Assembly (NCBI GenBank): GCA_964480725.1
Contig: CAYZQO010000021.1
Location: 20,031-84,030, forward strand
Source: JAFGBI01 sp964480725
Lineage (GTDB): Bacteria; Myxococcota_A; Polyangia; Polyangiales; Polyangiaceae
Direction of reading: 5' to 3'
Length of the DNA stretch: 64,000 nucleotides
Shown here: in pieces, positions 17,878 to 25,938 of the stretch
Numbering within the stretch: the stretch's first letter is position 1
Layout: every line of letters starts with the position of its first letter
The notes under the pieces: generated by a model
The model's database searches: none
What the model saw: the letters and a program-made list of their open reading frames with translations, nothing else
Told to the model about the DNA's origin: nothing
Made by a program: the position numbers and the translations under genes

Positions 17878-19772
17878 GCTCGCCGCTGCTCTCGCTCTTC
17901 GGGATGCTGGTCGTGGTGGCGGCGCTCGCCGGCTGCCGCTGCGCCGAGGCCCCGGCGGTCGCCGAGCTGGTGCAGACGACGGGCACGATCACCCGCGACC
18001 ATGCCGGGCGCGAGCGCGCCTGGCAGCCGGCGGCGACAGGCGCGCGGTTCCACATGGGCGACGGCGTCCGGGCCGCCACAGACTCGCGGGCGACCCTCGC
18101 GCTCGCTGGCGACACGCGACTGCACCTCGCCGCGGGCGGCACCATTCGCTTTTTGCCCCACGGACCCAAGGGGTTCCTCGTGCTCGACGTCGAGGTCGGC
18201 GAGGCGGTGCTGGAGACCGGCGGCCAGCAGGTCCGGGTGAGCTCTTCGTTCGGCAAGGTGGTGATCGACCCGCAGTCGCGCCTGGTGATGGCGCGATCGC
18301 GGCGAGGGATGAGGTACGCGGTCGAGCTCGGCAAGATCACGCTCGGAGACGAGGGCCCCGGCGGCGTCGCGGTGGCCGCCGGGCGCGGGATCGAGGTCGA
18401 GCTCGGCGGCGTGGTGCTGGAGCCGTTCGCGCTGGCCGCGGCTGCGAGCGCCAGCGCGGCGCCGGCGCCGCCGAACGCCGGGGCGCCGCCCGAAAATCAC
18501 GAGATCGTGGCGACCACCCGCGGCGGCGCTGCCCAGCAGCGCGCGCCGGGGGTCCAGACCTGGCAGCCCCTCCCTGCCGGCGAGAGCCAGCTTGCGCCAG
18601 GAACGGGGGTGCGGGTCGGCGCAGACACCACCGTGTCAGTGCAGCGCGGCGCGGAGCGGGCCGATCTCGCCCAGGGAGAATTCCTCGTGGGGGTGCCCGG
18701 TGGGACCCTGGTGCAGGCGTCCGGCCCCGTGCGCCTCACCGCGACAGGCGGCTCGGTGACCGTTCCGGGCGGGGTGATCGTGACCAAGGGCGAGGACACG
18801 GCCGTGGAGATCCAGCTCGGGGACGATCGGAGCGCGCGGGTGCGCGTCTTTCTTGGCGCGATCGATCTACGGGGAGAGCGGACCGCGGAGGTCCGCGGTG
18901 GCGAAACCGGCACGCTCGACGCCCAGGGCAAGGTCGACGTCCTCGGCCGCGCGCCCTCACCAGCCAACCTGGTGGTGGACGGCGGCGCCACCTTCACCGT
19001 CCATGATCCCGCCCCACCGACGGTGGTGGGCTTCCGGCTCGGCGGAAGATGCCCAAGAGGCGCCACGGTCGAGGTGTCGGGTCACTCCTTCGCCAGCCAG
19101 GAGGAGCCGGCGACCGCCCCCTTCGCCATCGGCACGTGGACCTATGCCGTTCGATGCCTCGGGCGGCAAGGGCCGGACCGGGCGCCGGTGACCAAGGGCA
19201 CCGCCACCGTGCTGCGAGACACGGGCCGGAAGACCGTCGCCGCCCAGGCCGCGCCAACCAGCCACGTGAACACGGACGGGCGCCGCTACACGGTCCTCTA
19301 CCAGAACCGACTGCCGCAGGTGTCGGTGGGCTGGGCCACCGCGCCGCCCGCGCCCTCCTACACGCTGGTCCTCACCGGGCCACTCTCGAAGACCGTCAGC
19401 GCGAGCGCGCCCCAGCATGCGTTCCCGTCCGGGGGCTTGCCCGAGGGCACCTACCAAGTGTACTTCGAAGCAGCGACGGACCCACCCCGGCGGTCCCGAA
19501 CGACGAGCATCGTGCTGCGCTTCGACAACGCGAGCCCCACCGCCGCCATCGCCGGTCCGCTGGAGTTGACGGCCGGCGCGAAGGTGCCGGTGACGGGCAC
19601 GGCGCTCCCCGGTTGGCGCGTCTACGTCGGCGATCGCGAGCTGTCGCTGGACGGACAGCAGCGCTTCGCGGGCGAGGCGGAGGCGCCGTCGGACGGCTCC
19701 GCCCTCCCCATCCGCTTCGAGCACCCCACCCGCGGCACGCACTATTACCTGCGCCGCACCACCTCCCCGTGA
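17874..19772 (+). CDS. FecR-domain lipoprotein
   Basis: 632 residues from the ATG at 17874 (ATGA overlap with the previous gene). Lipobox 'ALAGC' puts the lipidated cysteine at residue 21. Two FecR-like beta-rich modules are visible: about 50-130 ('FHMGDGVRAATDSRATLAL', 'LHLAAGGTIRFL') and about 230-330 ('LAPGTGVRVGADTTVSVQ', 'VPGGVIVTKGEDTAVEI'). The C-terminal third is a series of Ig-like segments without a named motif. FecR-domain lipoproteins in myxobacteria often lie beside Ser/Thr kinases, as here, suggesting an envelope-stress or cargo-sensing cluster (inference). Only two bases separate it from the next kinase. Confidence 0.8.
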   Translation: MSSPLLSLFGMLVVVAALAGCRCAEAPAVAELVQTTGTITRDHAGRERAWQPAATGARFHMGDGVRAATDSRATLALAGDTRLHLAAGGTIRFLPHGPKGFLVLDVEVGEAVLETGGQQVRVSSSFGKVVIDPQSRLVMARSRRGMRYAVELGKITLGDEGPGGVAVAAGRGIEVELGGVVLEPFALAAAASASAAPAPPNAGAPPENHEIVATTRGGAAQQRAPGVQTWQPLPAGESQLAPGTGVRVGADTTVSVQRGAERADLAQGEFLVGVPGGTLVQASGPVRLTATGGSVTVPGGVIVTKGEDTAVEIQLGDDRSARVRVFLGAIDLRGERTAEVRGGETGTLDAQGKVDVLGRAPSPANLVVDGGATFTVHDPAPPTVVGFRLGGRCPRGATVEVSGHSFASQEEPATAPFAIGTWTYAVRCLGRQGPDRAPVTKGTATVLRDTGRKTVAAQAAPTSHVNTDGRRYTVLYQNRLPQVSVGWATAPPAPSYTLVLTGPLSKTVSASAPQHAFPSGGLPEGTYQVYFEAATDPPRRSRTTSIVLRFDNASPTAAIAGPLELTAGAKVPVTGTALPGWRVYVGDRELSLDGQQRFAGEAEAPSDGSALPIRFEHPTRGTHYYLRRTTSP

Positions 19773-19774
19773 CG

Positions 19775-21448
19775 ATGCCCCTCGATGCGCTCGCCGGCAA
19801 GACGCTCCTCGGGCGCTACCGCGTCGTGATGTCGATCGGGCGCGGGGGGATGGGCGCCGTCTACCTAGCCCGCACCGAGGGGGCGGCGGGGTTCGCCAAA
19901 CCGGTCGTCATCAAGAGCGTCCACGCGGAGCTGCTCGGCGATCCGACGATGGTGCAGCTCTTCGTCCGCGAGGCCCGGCTGCTGAGCAACCTTCACCACC
20001 CCGGGATCGTCAACGTCCTCGACTTCGGAGACGAGGGCGGGACCTACGTGATGGTGCTCGAGTACGTCCACGGCTACGACCTCGGCGCCTGGCTCCGCTA
20101 CCGCGAGCAAGTCCAGTTACCGTTCTTCAGCGACGACGCGCTCCACGTCGCCGTCTCCGTCCTCGACACCCTGACCTACACGCACAATTACCGCCGCGCA
20201 GACGGGGCGAGGCTTTCGATCGTTCACCGCGACGTCTCTCCCGGCAACATCCTGATCAGCCTCGACGGCCAGGTGAAGCTCGCCGACTTCGGGATCGCGC
20301 GGGCCGCGGACGACGCCGGCGAGTACCGATCACGGGTCGGGACCTTCAAGGGGAAGCTCGCGTACAGCGCGCCCGAGCTGGTGCAGGGCGGCGAGCCCAC
20401 GCCGAGCGCCGACGTCTACTCGCTCGCGGTGGTGGTGCTGCAGATCCTGCTCGGCGAGAACCCGTTCCGCGGCCAGAACATGGGGGACACGGTGCAGCGG
20501 GTGCTCACGGTCAATCCCCCGAGCCTGGCCCAGCGCCGACCCGACCTGCCCCCCGCGATCGACCGCGTCCTTTCCCGCGCGCTCGCCAAGGACCCGCGCG
20601 AGCGCTACGCCGACGCGGCGGAGCTGGCCCACGAACTGCGCCGCCTCCGCGCCTCCGACGACGAGGTGGCGCACCGCAACTTCGCCGAGCACGTCCGCGC
20701 GGACTTCGAGGGCAACCTGCCGCTCATGCTCAACCTCGATCCGCTCGTCGAGCGCGACGCGGCATGGCGTCAAGAGGTGCCCGAGGCCTCGGGGGCGCTG
20801 AGCTCGACGCCACCGGCGACGCGGCACCAGGGCGGCGTGGAGGCCGACGCGATAACCGCAGTGGTGACGACCGCGGTCAGCCGCTTCGACGCCGTCACGG
20901 TGCGCCCGGTGGATCCGGAGGCGGTGCGCCGAGGCGGGGGGCGACGACGCCTCGCGCTCGCGGTGGGCGGCGTGCTGGTCACGGGCGCCATCGCCGGCGG
21001 GCTTCTGCTCGCCCTGCGCCCGCCGCCCGCACCGCTGGTCGGTGGCGCCTACTACCTCCCCGACCCGTCGACCGACGCGCGCCGCCCCGCGCCCCACTCT
21101 CCCGAGGTCGCGAGCGCATCCGCCGTCCCTGCGCCGTCCGCTTCCGGCAGCAAGGCCGGGGGCACCGAGCCCGCGGAGCTCATCGCGGCGGCCCTCGCCG
21201 AGCGGCAGCCGGAGGTCGAGCGCTGCTTCGAGACGCACGTCGAGCAGCTGACCGGGGCCCCCGAGATCGGGCTGCGCTTCCAGCTCCGCGCCGACGGCAC
21301 CGTGCGCGGCGCCGAGCTGTCGCCCCCTACCCTCTCCGGGACGCCGCTCGGCAGCTGCTTGCTCCAGGTCGCGCGCTCCACCCGCTTCCCGCCGCTCGGC
21401 CGCGACCTGTCCTTCCGTCTGCCGATCACGGCCCACGTCTCGCGGTGA
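19775..21448 (+). CDS. Membrane Ser/Thr protein kinase with periplasmic AgmX/TonB-like domain
   Basis: 557 residues. Kinase domain about 10-290 with 'IGRGGMGAVYLAR', 'VVIKSV', 'HRDVSPGNILIS', 'DFGIAR' and 'KLAYSAPELV'; the HRDVSPGN form is common in myxobacterial kinases. A transmembrane helix 'LALAVGGVLVTGAIAGGLLLAL' lies at about 391-412. The periplasmic part ends in an AgmX/PglI-type (TonB-like) domain, 'AALAERQPEVERCFETHV' and 'LGSCLLQVARSTRFPP', a module associated with gliding-motility and envelope complexes. It lies two bases after the FecR lipoprotein, so a sensing complex spanning the envelope is plausible (inference). Confidence 0.93.
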   Translation: MPLDALAGKTLLGRYRVVMSIGRGGMGAVYLARTEGAAGFAKPVVIKSVHAELLGDPTMVQLFVREARLLSNLHHPGIVNVLDFGDEGGTYVMVLEYVHGYDLGAWLRYREQVQLPFFSDDALHVAVSVLDTLTYTHNYRRADGARLSIVHRDVSPGNILISLDGQVKLADFGIARAADDAGEYRSRVGTFKGKLAYSAPELVQGGEPTPSADVYSLAVVVLQILLGENPFRGQNMGDTVQRVLTVNPPSLAQRRPDLPPAIDRVLSRALAKDPRERYADAAELAHELRRLRASDDEVAHRNFAEHVRADFEGNLPLMLNLDPLVERDAAWRQEVPEASGALSSTPPATRHQGGVEADAITAVVTTAVSRFDAVTVRPVDPEAVRRGGGRRRLALAVGGVLVTGAIAGGLLLALRPPPAPLVGGAYYLPDPSTDARRPAPHSPEVASASAVPAPSASGSKAGGTEPAELIAAALAERQPEVERCFETHVEQLTGAPEIGLRFQLRADGTVRGAELSPPTLSGTPLGSCLLQVARSTRFPPLGRDLSFRLPITAHVSR

Positions 21449-21467
21449 GCGGTGCGCCCCGCCGCGC

Positions 21468-22358
21468 TCACTCGAAGCTGAACCTGAGCTCGTGGTCGCC
21501 CACGTAGACGGCGTCCCCGTCCTCGAGGATGCGCCGGGCGACGCGCTCGCCCCGGAACACGATGCCGTTGGTAGAGCCCAGATCCTGCAGCACGAACTCG
21601 GTCCCACGCCGCTCGATGATGGCGTGGTGACGGGACACGTTGGGATCCTTGATCACCAGGTCGCTCGCGTTCTTGACGCGACCGATGACGAAGCGGTCCT
21701 TGTGCACGGGGAACCGCGCCCCCGCATAGGTGATCCACAGCGTCGGGGCCGGAGCCCGCACCGGCGGCGCGGGTGGGGTCGACGCGGCGAAGCGCGGCGC
21801 CGGGGCGACCAACGACGGGGGCCGCAGCCCCGGCACGGCCGACGGACCCCTCACGGGGGGCGGGGGCGGCGGCACCGCGGAGCGCTGCGGCGGCGGGGGC
21901 GGCGTGAGCGGCACGGCCCGTGCCGGGACCGGCAACGACGAGGCGAGCGGCCCCCCGGCGACCCGCGGGAGCGGCGCCGGCGCCGGCACGGACCGCCCCG
22001 GGGCAGGCGCGGTCGACGGCCGGCGAGGGACCGCGCCGCCCGCGAGCGGTGACGCGAGCTCCGTTCGAGCGGAGCCCCGGGGCGGGACGCCGCTCGGCGC
22101 CCGGCGAGACCCCGGCGGCGAGGACGGCGACCGGACCTCGCTGCGCGGCGCGGGGCGGGCGGAGCCCACCGACCCCGACTCTGGGGCAGGCGACGCGCGA
22201 CGGCGCGCGTGCTCGACCAGCGCCCCCGTGATGAGATCGTCGAGCGACTGATCGAGCTCGGCCGCCAGGCGCTCGTAGGTTTCCCAGAGCGCATCGGGAC
22301 AGCGGAAGCGACGGATCTTCGACGGGTCGGACATCGAGTGCTCGACGGGGATGATCAT
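21468..22358 (-). CDS. FHA-domain protein
   Basis: 296 residues. The start at 22358 is chosen because it follows the gpsA-like stop by a single base and gives 'MIIPVEHSMSDPSK'; an internal ATG at 22334 is possible. The N-terminus has a short helix-rich segment 'RFRCPDALWETYERLAAELDQSLDDLI' resembling a ribbon-helix-helix-like or dimerisation element, then about 110 residues of Pro/Ala/Ser linker. The C-terminal 90 residues are an FHA phosphothreonine-binding domain: 'FVIGRVKNASDLVIKDPNVSRHHAIIERRG' with 'DLGSTNG'. It probably reads phosphorylation by the adjacent convergent kinase (inference). Confidence 0.9.
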   Translation of the reverse strand: MIIPVEHSMSDPSKIRRFRCPDALWETYERLAAELDQSLDDLITGALVEHARRRASPAPESGSVGSARPAPRSEVRSPSSPPGSRRAPSGVPPRGSARTELASPLAGGAVPRRPSTAPAPGRSVPAPAPLPRVAGGPLASSLPVPARAVPLTPPPPPQRSAVPPPPPPVRGPSAVPGLRPPSLVAPAPRFAASTPPAPPVRAPAPTLWITYAGARFPVHKDRFVIGRVKNASDLVIKDPNVSRHHAIIERRGTEFVLQDLGSTNGIVFRGERVARRILEDGDAVYVGDHELRFSFE

Positions 22359-22359
22359 G

Positions 22360-23445
22360 TCACGGTGCGGACTCGGTTTTGAAGCGTGATCCGCCGCGGC
22401 CAAAAAACCGCGCGAACGGCACGTCTACGGGGGCGTCGTCGAGCGCGACGGCAGCGAGGTGCCGGAGCAGCGGCAAGTCCTCCGGCTCGAGCCCGCCCGC
22501 GCGCTCGAGCCCAGGCAGCGCCGCCCGCAAGACGGCGAGGATCTCGAGGCACTCGAGCGTCACTCCGGGAAGGGCGGCGCGCGCGCACGCGACCCCGATC
22601 CCCGCGCCGAGCAGCCTGCCGAAGCGGCCTGTGCGGCCGCCGTTGCAGGTGACGTCGAGGTCACCCACCCCGGCGAGCCCAGCGGCGGTGGCCGGCGCCC
22701 CCCCGAGCGCCCCAACGATCTGCTGCAACTCGTGGATGCTCTGGGCGAAAACAGCCGCCTCGTGGTTGTGCAGGGCGACCGAGCCGGGCACGCCGCCGGC
22801 GCGTTCATGCAGCCCCGCGCCGAAGGCGATGCCCATCGCGTAGGCGTTCTTCAGCGCCGCGCAGACCTCCACCCCGACGGCATCGCGGTCAACGAACGGG
22901 TGGTAATACGGGGTCGCGACGAGCGCCGCGATCCGCTCCACGAGCGCGCCGTCGCGACCGGTGAGGACGACGGCCGTCGGAACCCGCCGCGCGAGCTCAC
23001 CAGCGATACAGGGACCGGCGACCGCCACGGGGGCCGCGGGCCCCCCGCCGGGACGCGGGGGGAGCCGCCGCGAAAGCGCGTCGGGCAAGAGTTCGAGCGC
23101 GCCGTCGCGGAGGGCTAGCCCCTTCGTGATCATGATCACCGGCGCCCCAGGCGGGGCGTGGGCCGCCAGCAGCTCGCCCACCCAGCCGATGCCAGCGGAG
23201 CTGACGCCGACGCCGATCAGCTCCGCCGCGCGGATCGCGCCCGCACCGGCGGCGTGGGGCAGTACCTCGACGCCCGCCGGGAGGGCGACCCCGAGCCCGG
23301 GGTGGACGCCCGTGCCGACGAGGGCGTCCACGATCGCGTCGTCGAGGTGAGTGCCGACCAGACGCACTTCGTGCCCAGCGTCGGCGAGCGGAAAGGTGAG
23401 CGCGGTGCCCATCATCCCAGCCCCGACCACGGTCACCCTGGCCAT
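22360..23445 (-). CDS. gpsA: NAD(P)-dependent glycerol-3-phosphate dehydrogenase
   Basis: 361 residues from the ATG at 23445. The Rossmann start 'VTVVGAGMMGTALTFPLADAGHEV' is followed by 'VIMITKGL', 'GPCIAGELARRVPTAVVL', the catalytic-lysine segment 'VCAALKNAYAMGIAFGAGL' and 'GVGDLDVTCNGGRTGRFGRLLG'. This order fits GpsA, which makes sn-glycerol 3-phosphate for phospholipid synthesis. It is about 20-30 residues longer than E. coli GpsA, and the phosphate-binding segment is somewhat diverged ('GGRTGRFG' rather than 'S..RN...G'), so another member of the superfamily is possible. It is co-directional with and immediately upstream of the FHA gene. Confidence 0.85.
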   Translation of the reverse strand: MARVTVVGAGMMGTALTFPLADAGHEVRLVGTHLDDAIVDALVGTGVHPGLGVALPAGVEVLPHAAGAGAIRAAELIGVGVSSAGIGWVGELLAAHAPPGAPVIMITKGLALRDGALELLPDALSRRLPPRPGGGPAAPVAVAGPCIAGELARRVPTAVVLTGRDGALVERIAALVATPYYHPFVDRDAVGVEVCAALKNAYAMGIAFGAGLHERAGGVPGSVALHNHEAAVFAQSIHELQQIVGALGGAPATAAGLAGVGDLDVTCNGGRTGRFGRLLGAGIGVACARAALPGVTLECLEILAVLRAALPGLERAGGLEPEDLPLLRHLAAVALDDAPVDVPFARFFGRGGSRFKTESAP

Positions 23446-23605
23446 ATCGGCCGGGTTAGCGCATCCCACGGGCCCGCGCGACGGCGTTTCGTCGGCGGTG
23501 GGCGGACACCAGGCGCCCGCGCTCGGCTTGCGGGCGTCCGCGCGCCGGATCGGCGCCGCGCCAGGCGCGATGACGCGCGCGGGCCCGGCGAGCTAGACTC
23601 GCGCC

Positions 23606-24472
23606 GTGCGCTCGACCCTCCCCTACGACCCCCGGCGAGCCGTCGGCTCCGAGCGGGGGCTGATCGCCGGCCTGGGGGGGAGGGTCATCGCCTCCCTGCG
23701 CACCCTCGGCGAGTTGCTCCGGACGCTGCACGAGGCGGTGGTGACCGCTGGCGGCCCGGGCGTCGCGGCGGCCGCCACCGTCCGCAGCCTCACCCTCTCC
23801 CAGATCGTGTTCACGGCGGTCGACGCCGTCTCGCTGGTGAGCGTGGTGGGCCTCTTGATGGGGACCACGATCATCATCCAGACGAGCCTGCTCGCACCGG
23901 GGGCCGGCGGTGAGGTGCTCGGAAGCATCCTGGTCGCCGTCGTGATCCGCGAGCTCGCCCCCGTGCTCACGGCGATCATCATCGCGGGCCGCTCCGGGAC
24001 CGCGATCGCGACCGAACTCGGCAACATGAAGGTCAACTCCGAGATCGACGCGCTCGCGTCGCTCGGGATCGACGTCGGCCGCTACGTGGTGTGGCCGCGT
24101 GTCGTCGCATCGGTGGTCAGTGTGCTCGTCCTCACCGTCTACTTTGCGGCCATCGCCGTGGGCGGCGGGTACGTCGTCAGCATGCTGGTCGCGTCGCCCA
24201 CCTTCGGCTCGCTCCGCGCCGGCTTCGCCGCGGCGCTGGTCCCGCTCGATCTGCTGCTCTTCGTCGCCAAGGGGACCGGGCTGGGGCTGATCGTCGGCTG
24301 GTTCAGCTGCCACTTCGGCCTGAAGGTCGGCAGCTCTCCGACCGAGGTGCCGATGCAGGCGAGCCGCGCCGTCGTCACCACCATGGTCACCTGCGTCGCC
24401 TACAGCACCGGGATCACGGTGCTGTTCTACTGGGGGGTGGGGATGCCAACCGCTCCCGGACCGCAGTTCTGA
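23606..24472 (+). CDS. mlaE: MlaE-family ABC transporter permease
   Basis: 288 residues from a GTG at 23606. The conserved MlaE/DUF140 permease pattern is present: 'VDAVSLVSVVGLLMGTTIIIQTSL', 'VVIRELAPVLTAIIIAGRSGTAIATELGNMKVNSEIDAL' and 'PRVVASVVSVLVLTVYFAA', with five to six membrane helices. MlaE with MlaF, MlaD and MlaB moves phospholipids between inner and outer membranes. Here no MlaD (MCE) gene is adjacent; the nearest candidate ATPase lies 3 kb downstream at 27425, beyond tyrS and an outer-membrane protein. Divergent from gpsA across 160 bp. Confidence 0.93.
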   Translation: MRSTLPYDPRRAVGSERGLIAGLGGRVIASLRTLGELLRTLHEAVVTAGGPGVAAAATVRSLTLSQIVFTAVDAVSLVSVVGLLMGTTIIIQTSLLAPGAGGEVLGSILVAVVIRELAPVLTAIIIAGRSGTAIATELGNMKVNSEIDALASLGIDVGRYVVWPRVVASVVSVLVLTVYFAAIAVGGGYVVSMLVASPTFGSLRAGFAAALVPLDLLLFVAKGTGLGLIVGWFSCHFGLKVGSSPTEVPMQASRAVVTTMVTCVAYSTGITVLFYWGVGMPTAPGPQF

Positions 24473-24540
24473 ACCGGGGAGCGCGGCATCCGAACCCGGG
24501 GGGTTCGCCCCGCGCGAGGGTGCACCCGCTGATTTGGGGT

Positions 24541-24557
24541 GGACCGGGGCGCGGTCC
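24541..24557 (+). promoter_or_regulatory. Small hairpin in the tyrS leader
   Basis: GGACCG-GGGCG-CGGTCC forms a perfect six-base-pair stem with a five-base loop, ending 17 bases before the tyrS ATG. In such GC-rich DNA it could be chance. It is not a T-box: no specifier or antiterminator is visible. Another small stem, GAACCC-GGG-GGGTTC, lies at 24492-24506 after the mlaE stop and lacks a T run. Confidence 0.25.
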
Positions 24558-24574
24558 GGTAGCATCCCTCGACC

Positions 24575-25885
24575 ATGACCGACCCCGCCGCCGTCCTCGA
24601 CGAGCTCAAGGCCCGGGAGCTCTTCTTCCAGACCACCGACGAGGCCGCGCTCCGCGAGCACCTCCGACGGCCGGTCGTGCTTTATAACGGGTTCGATCCC
24701 ACGGCGGACTCGCTGACCGTCGGCAACCTCGTCGCCATCATGCTCCTGCGCGTCTTCGCGCGGTACGGACACCGACCGATCGTGCTCATGGGCGGCGCTA
24801 CGGGGCGCATCGGGGACCCCAGTGGCAAAGACGCCGAGCGCCGGCTGCTCTCTGAGGAGCAGATCGCCGAGAACCTCCGCGGCCAGCGCCCGATCTTCCA
24901 GCGCCTGCTGGGTGAGGACGTAGAGATCGTCGACAACGACGCCTGGTTTCGCCCGATGAGCGCCTACACGTTCCTCCGCGACGTCGGCAAGCACTTCTCG
25001 GTAAACCAGATGATCGCGCGCGACTGCGTCAAAAACCGCCTGGAGCGCGAGTGCCAGGGCGTGAGCTACACGGAGTTCAGCTACATGCTGCTTCAGGCCT
25101 ACGACTTCCTTCACCTGTTCCGTGAGCGCGGCGTCACCCTGCAGACGGCCGGCGCCGACCAGTGGGGAAACATCGTCTCGGGGGTCGATCTGGTCCGTCG
25201 CCTAGAGGGACCGACCCCCGCCGGAGGTCCTCGCGCCTTCGGCCTGACCGCGCCGCTGCTGACGCGCGCCGACGGGGGCAAGTTCGGCAAGACGGAGGCG
25301 GGGGCCCTGTGGCTCAGCCACACGCGCCCGTCCGGCGCGCCCGGCACGTCGCCCTACGGCTACTACCAGTTTTGGCTCAACACGGCGGACGCCGACGTCC
25401 GGCGCTACCTCCTGACCTTCACCGATATTCCCCTGCCGGAGATCGAGGCGCTCTCTGCCCGCCACGCAGCGGCGCCGCACGAGCGCGAAGCCCAGCGGGC
25501 GCTGGCCCGCGACGCGACCCGCCTGCTCCATGGCGAGGAGGCGATGCGACGCGCGGAGGGCGCAGCCCGCGCGCTCTTCGAGGGGAACGTGCGACAGCTC
25601 GATCCGGACCTGTTGACCGAGGTCTTCGCGCTCGCCCCGGCCACCGACCACGACCGGGCCGAGCTCCTGGGCGACGGCCTCCCGCTGGTCGAGCTCCTGG
25701 CGCGCACGACGCTCGCGAAGAGCAAGTCCGAGGCACGCAAGCACGTCGAGGCCGGGGCGGTCACGCTCAACGGCGACCGGGTCACGAGCCTCGAGGTTCG
25801 CCTCACCGAGCGCGATCTGCTGCACGGGTCCGTCGCCCTGCTACGGCGCGGCAAGAAGTCCTGGCACGTCACCCGCTGGCGGTAG
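24575..25885 (+). CDS. tyrS: Tyrosyl-tRNA synthetase
   Basis: 436 residues, closely following the bacterial TyrS layout: 'VVLYNGFDPTADSL', 'VLMGGATGRIGDPSGK', 'FLRDVGKHFSVNQMI', 'YTEFSYMLLQAYDFLHL', 'TAGADQWGNIVSGVDLVRR', 'KFGKTEAGALWL' (KMSKS-equivalent), 'QFWLNTADADVRRYL', and a C-terminal S4 domain ending 'LLRRGKKSWHVTRW'. It charges tRNA-Tyr. The HIGH signature reads Thr48-Val-Gly-Asn51 instead of His-x-Gly-His; Asn at the second position is known in class I enzymes, Thr at the first is less usual. No second tyrS is in the window. Confidence 0.97.
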   Translation: MTDPAAVLDELKARELFFQTTDEAALREHLRRPVVLYNGFDPTADSLTVGNLVAIMLLRVFARYGHRPIVLMGGATGRIGDPSGKDAERRLLSEEQIAENLRGQRPIFQRLLGEDVEIVDNDAWFRPMSAYTFLRDVGKHFSVNQMIARDCVKNRLERECQGVSYTEFSYMLLQAYDFLHLFRERGVTLQTAGADQWGNIVSGVDLVRRLEGPTPAGGPRAFGLTAPLLTRADGGKFGKTEAGALWLSHTRPSGAPGTSPYGYYQFWLNTADADVRRYLLTFTDIPLPEIEALSARHAAAPHEREAQRALARDATRLLHGEEAMRRAEGAARALFEGNVRQLDPDLLTEVFALAPATDHDRAELLGDGLPLVELLARTTLAKSKSEARKHVEAGAVTLNGDRVTSLEVRLTERDLLHGSVALLRRGKKSWHVTRWR

Positions 25886-25938
25886 CCGCGCCCGCGGCCG
25901 GACGGCTTGCCCGCGGGGGAGCGGGCCTGCTCCTCGCG

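Noticed and set aside
24473..24574. T-box or other riboswitch before tyrS
   Set aside because: Only about 100 bases with two short hairpins; no specifier loop or T-box sequence.
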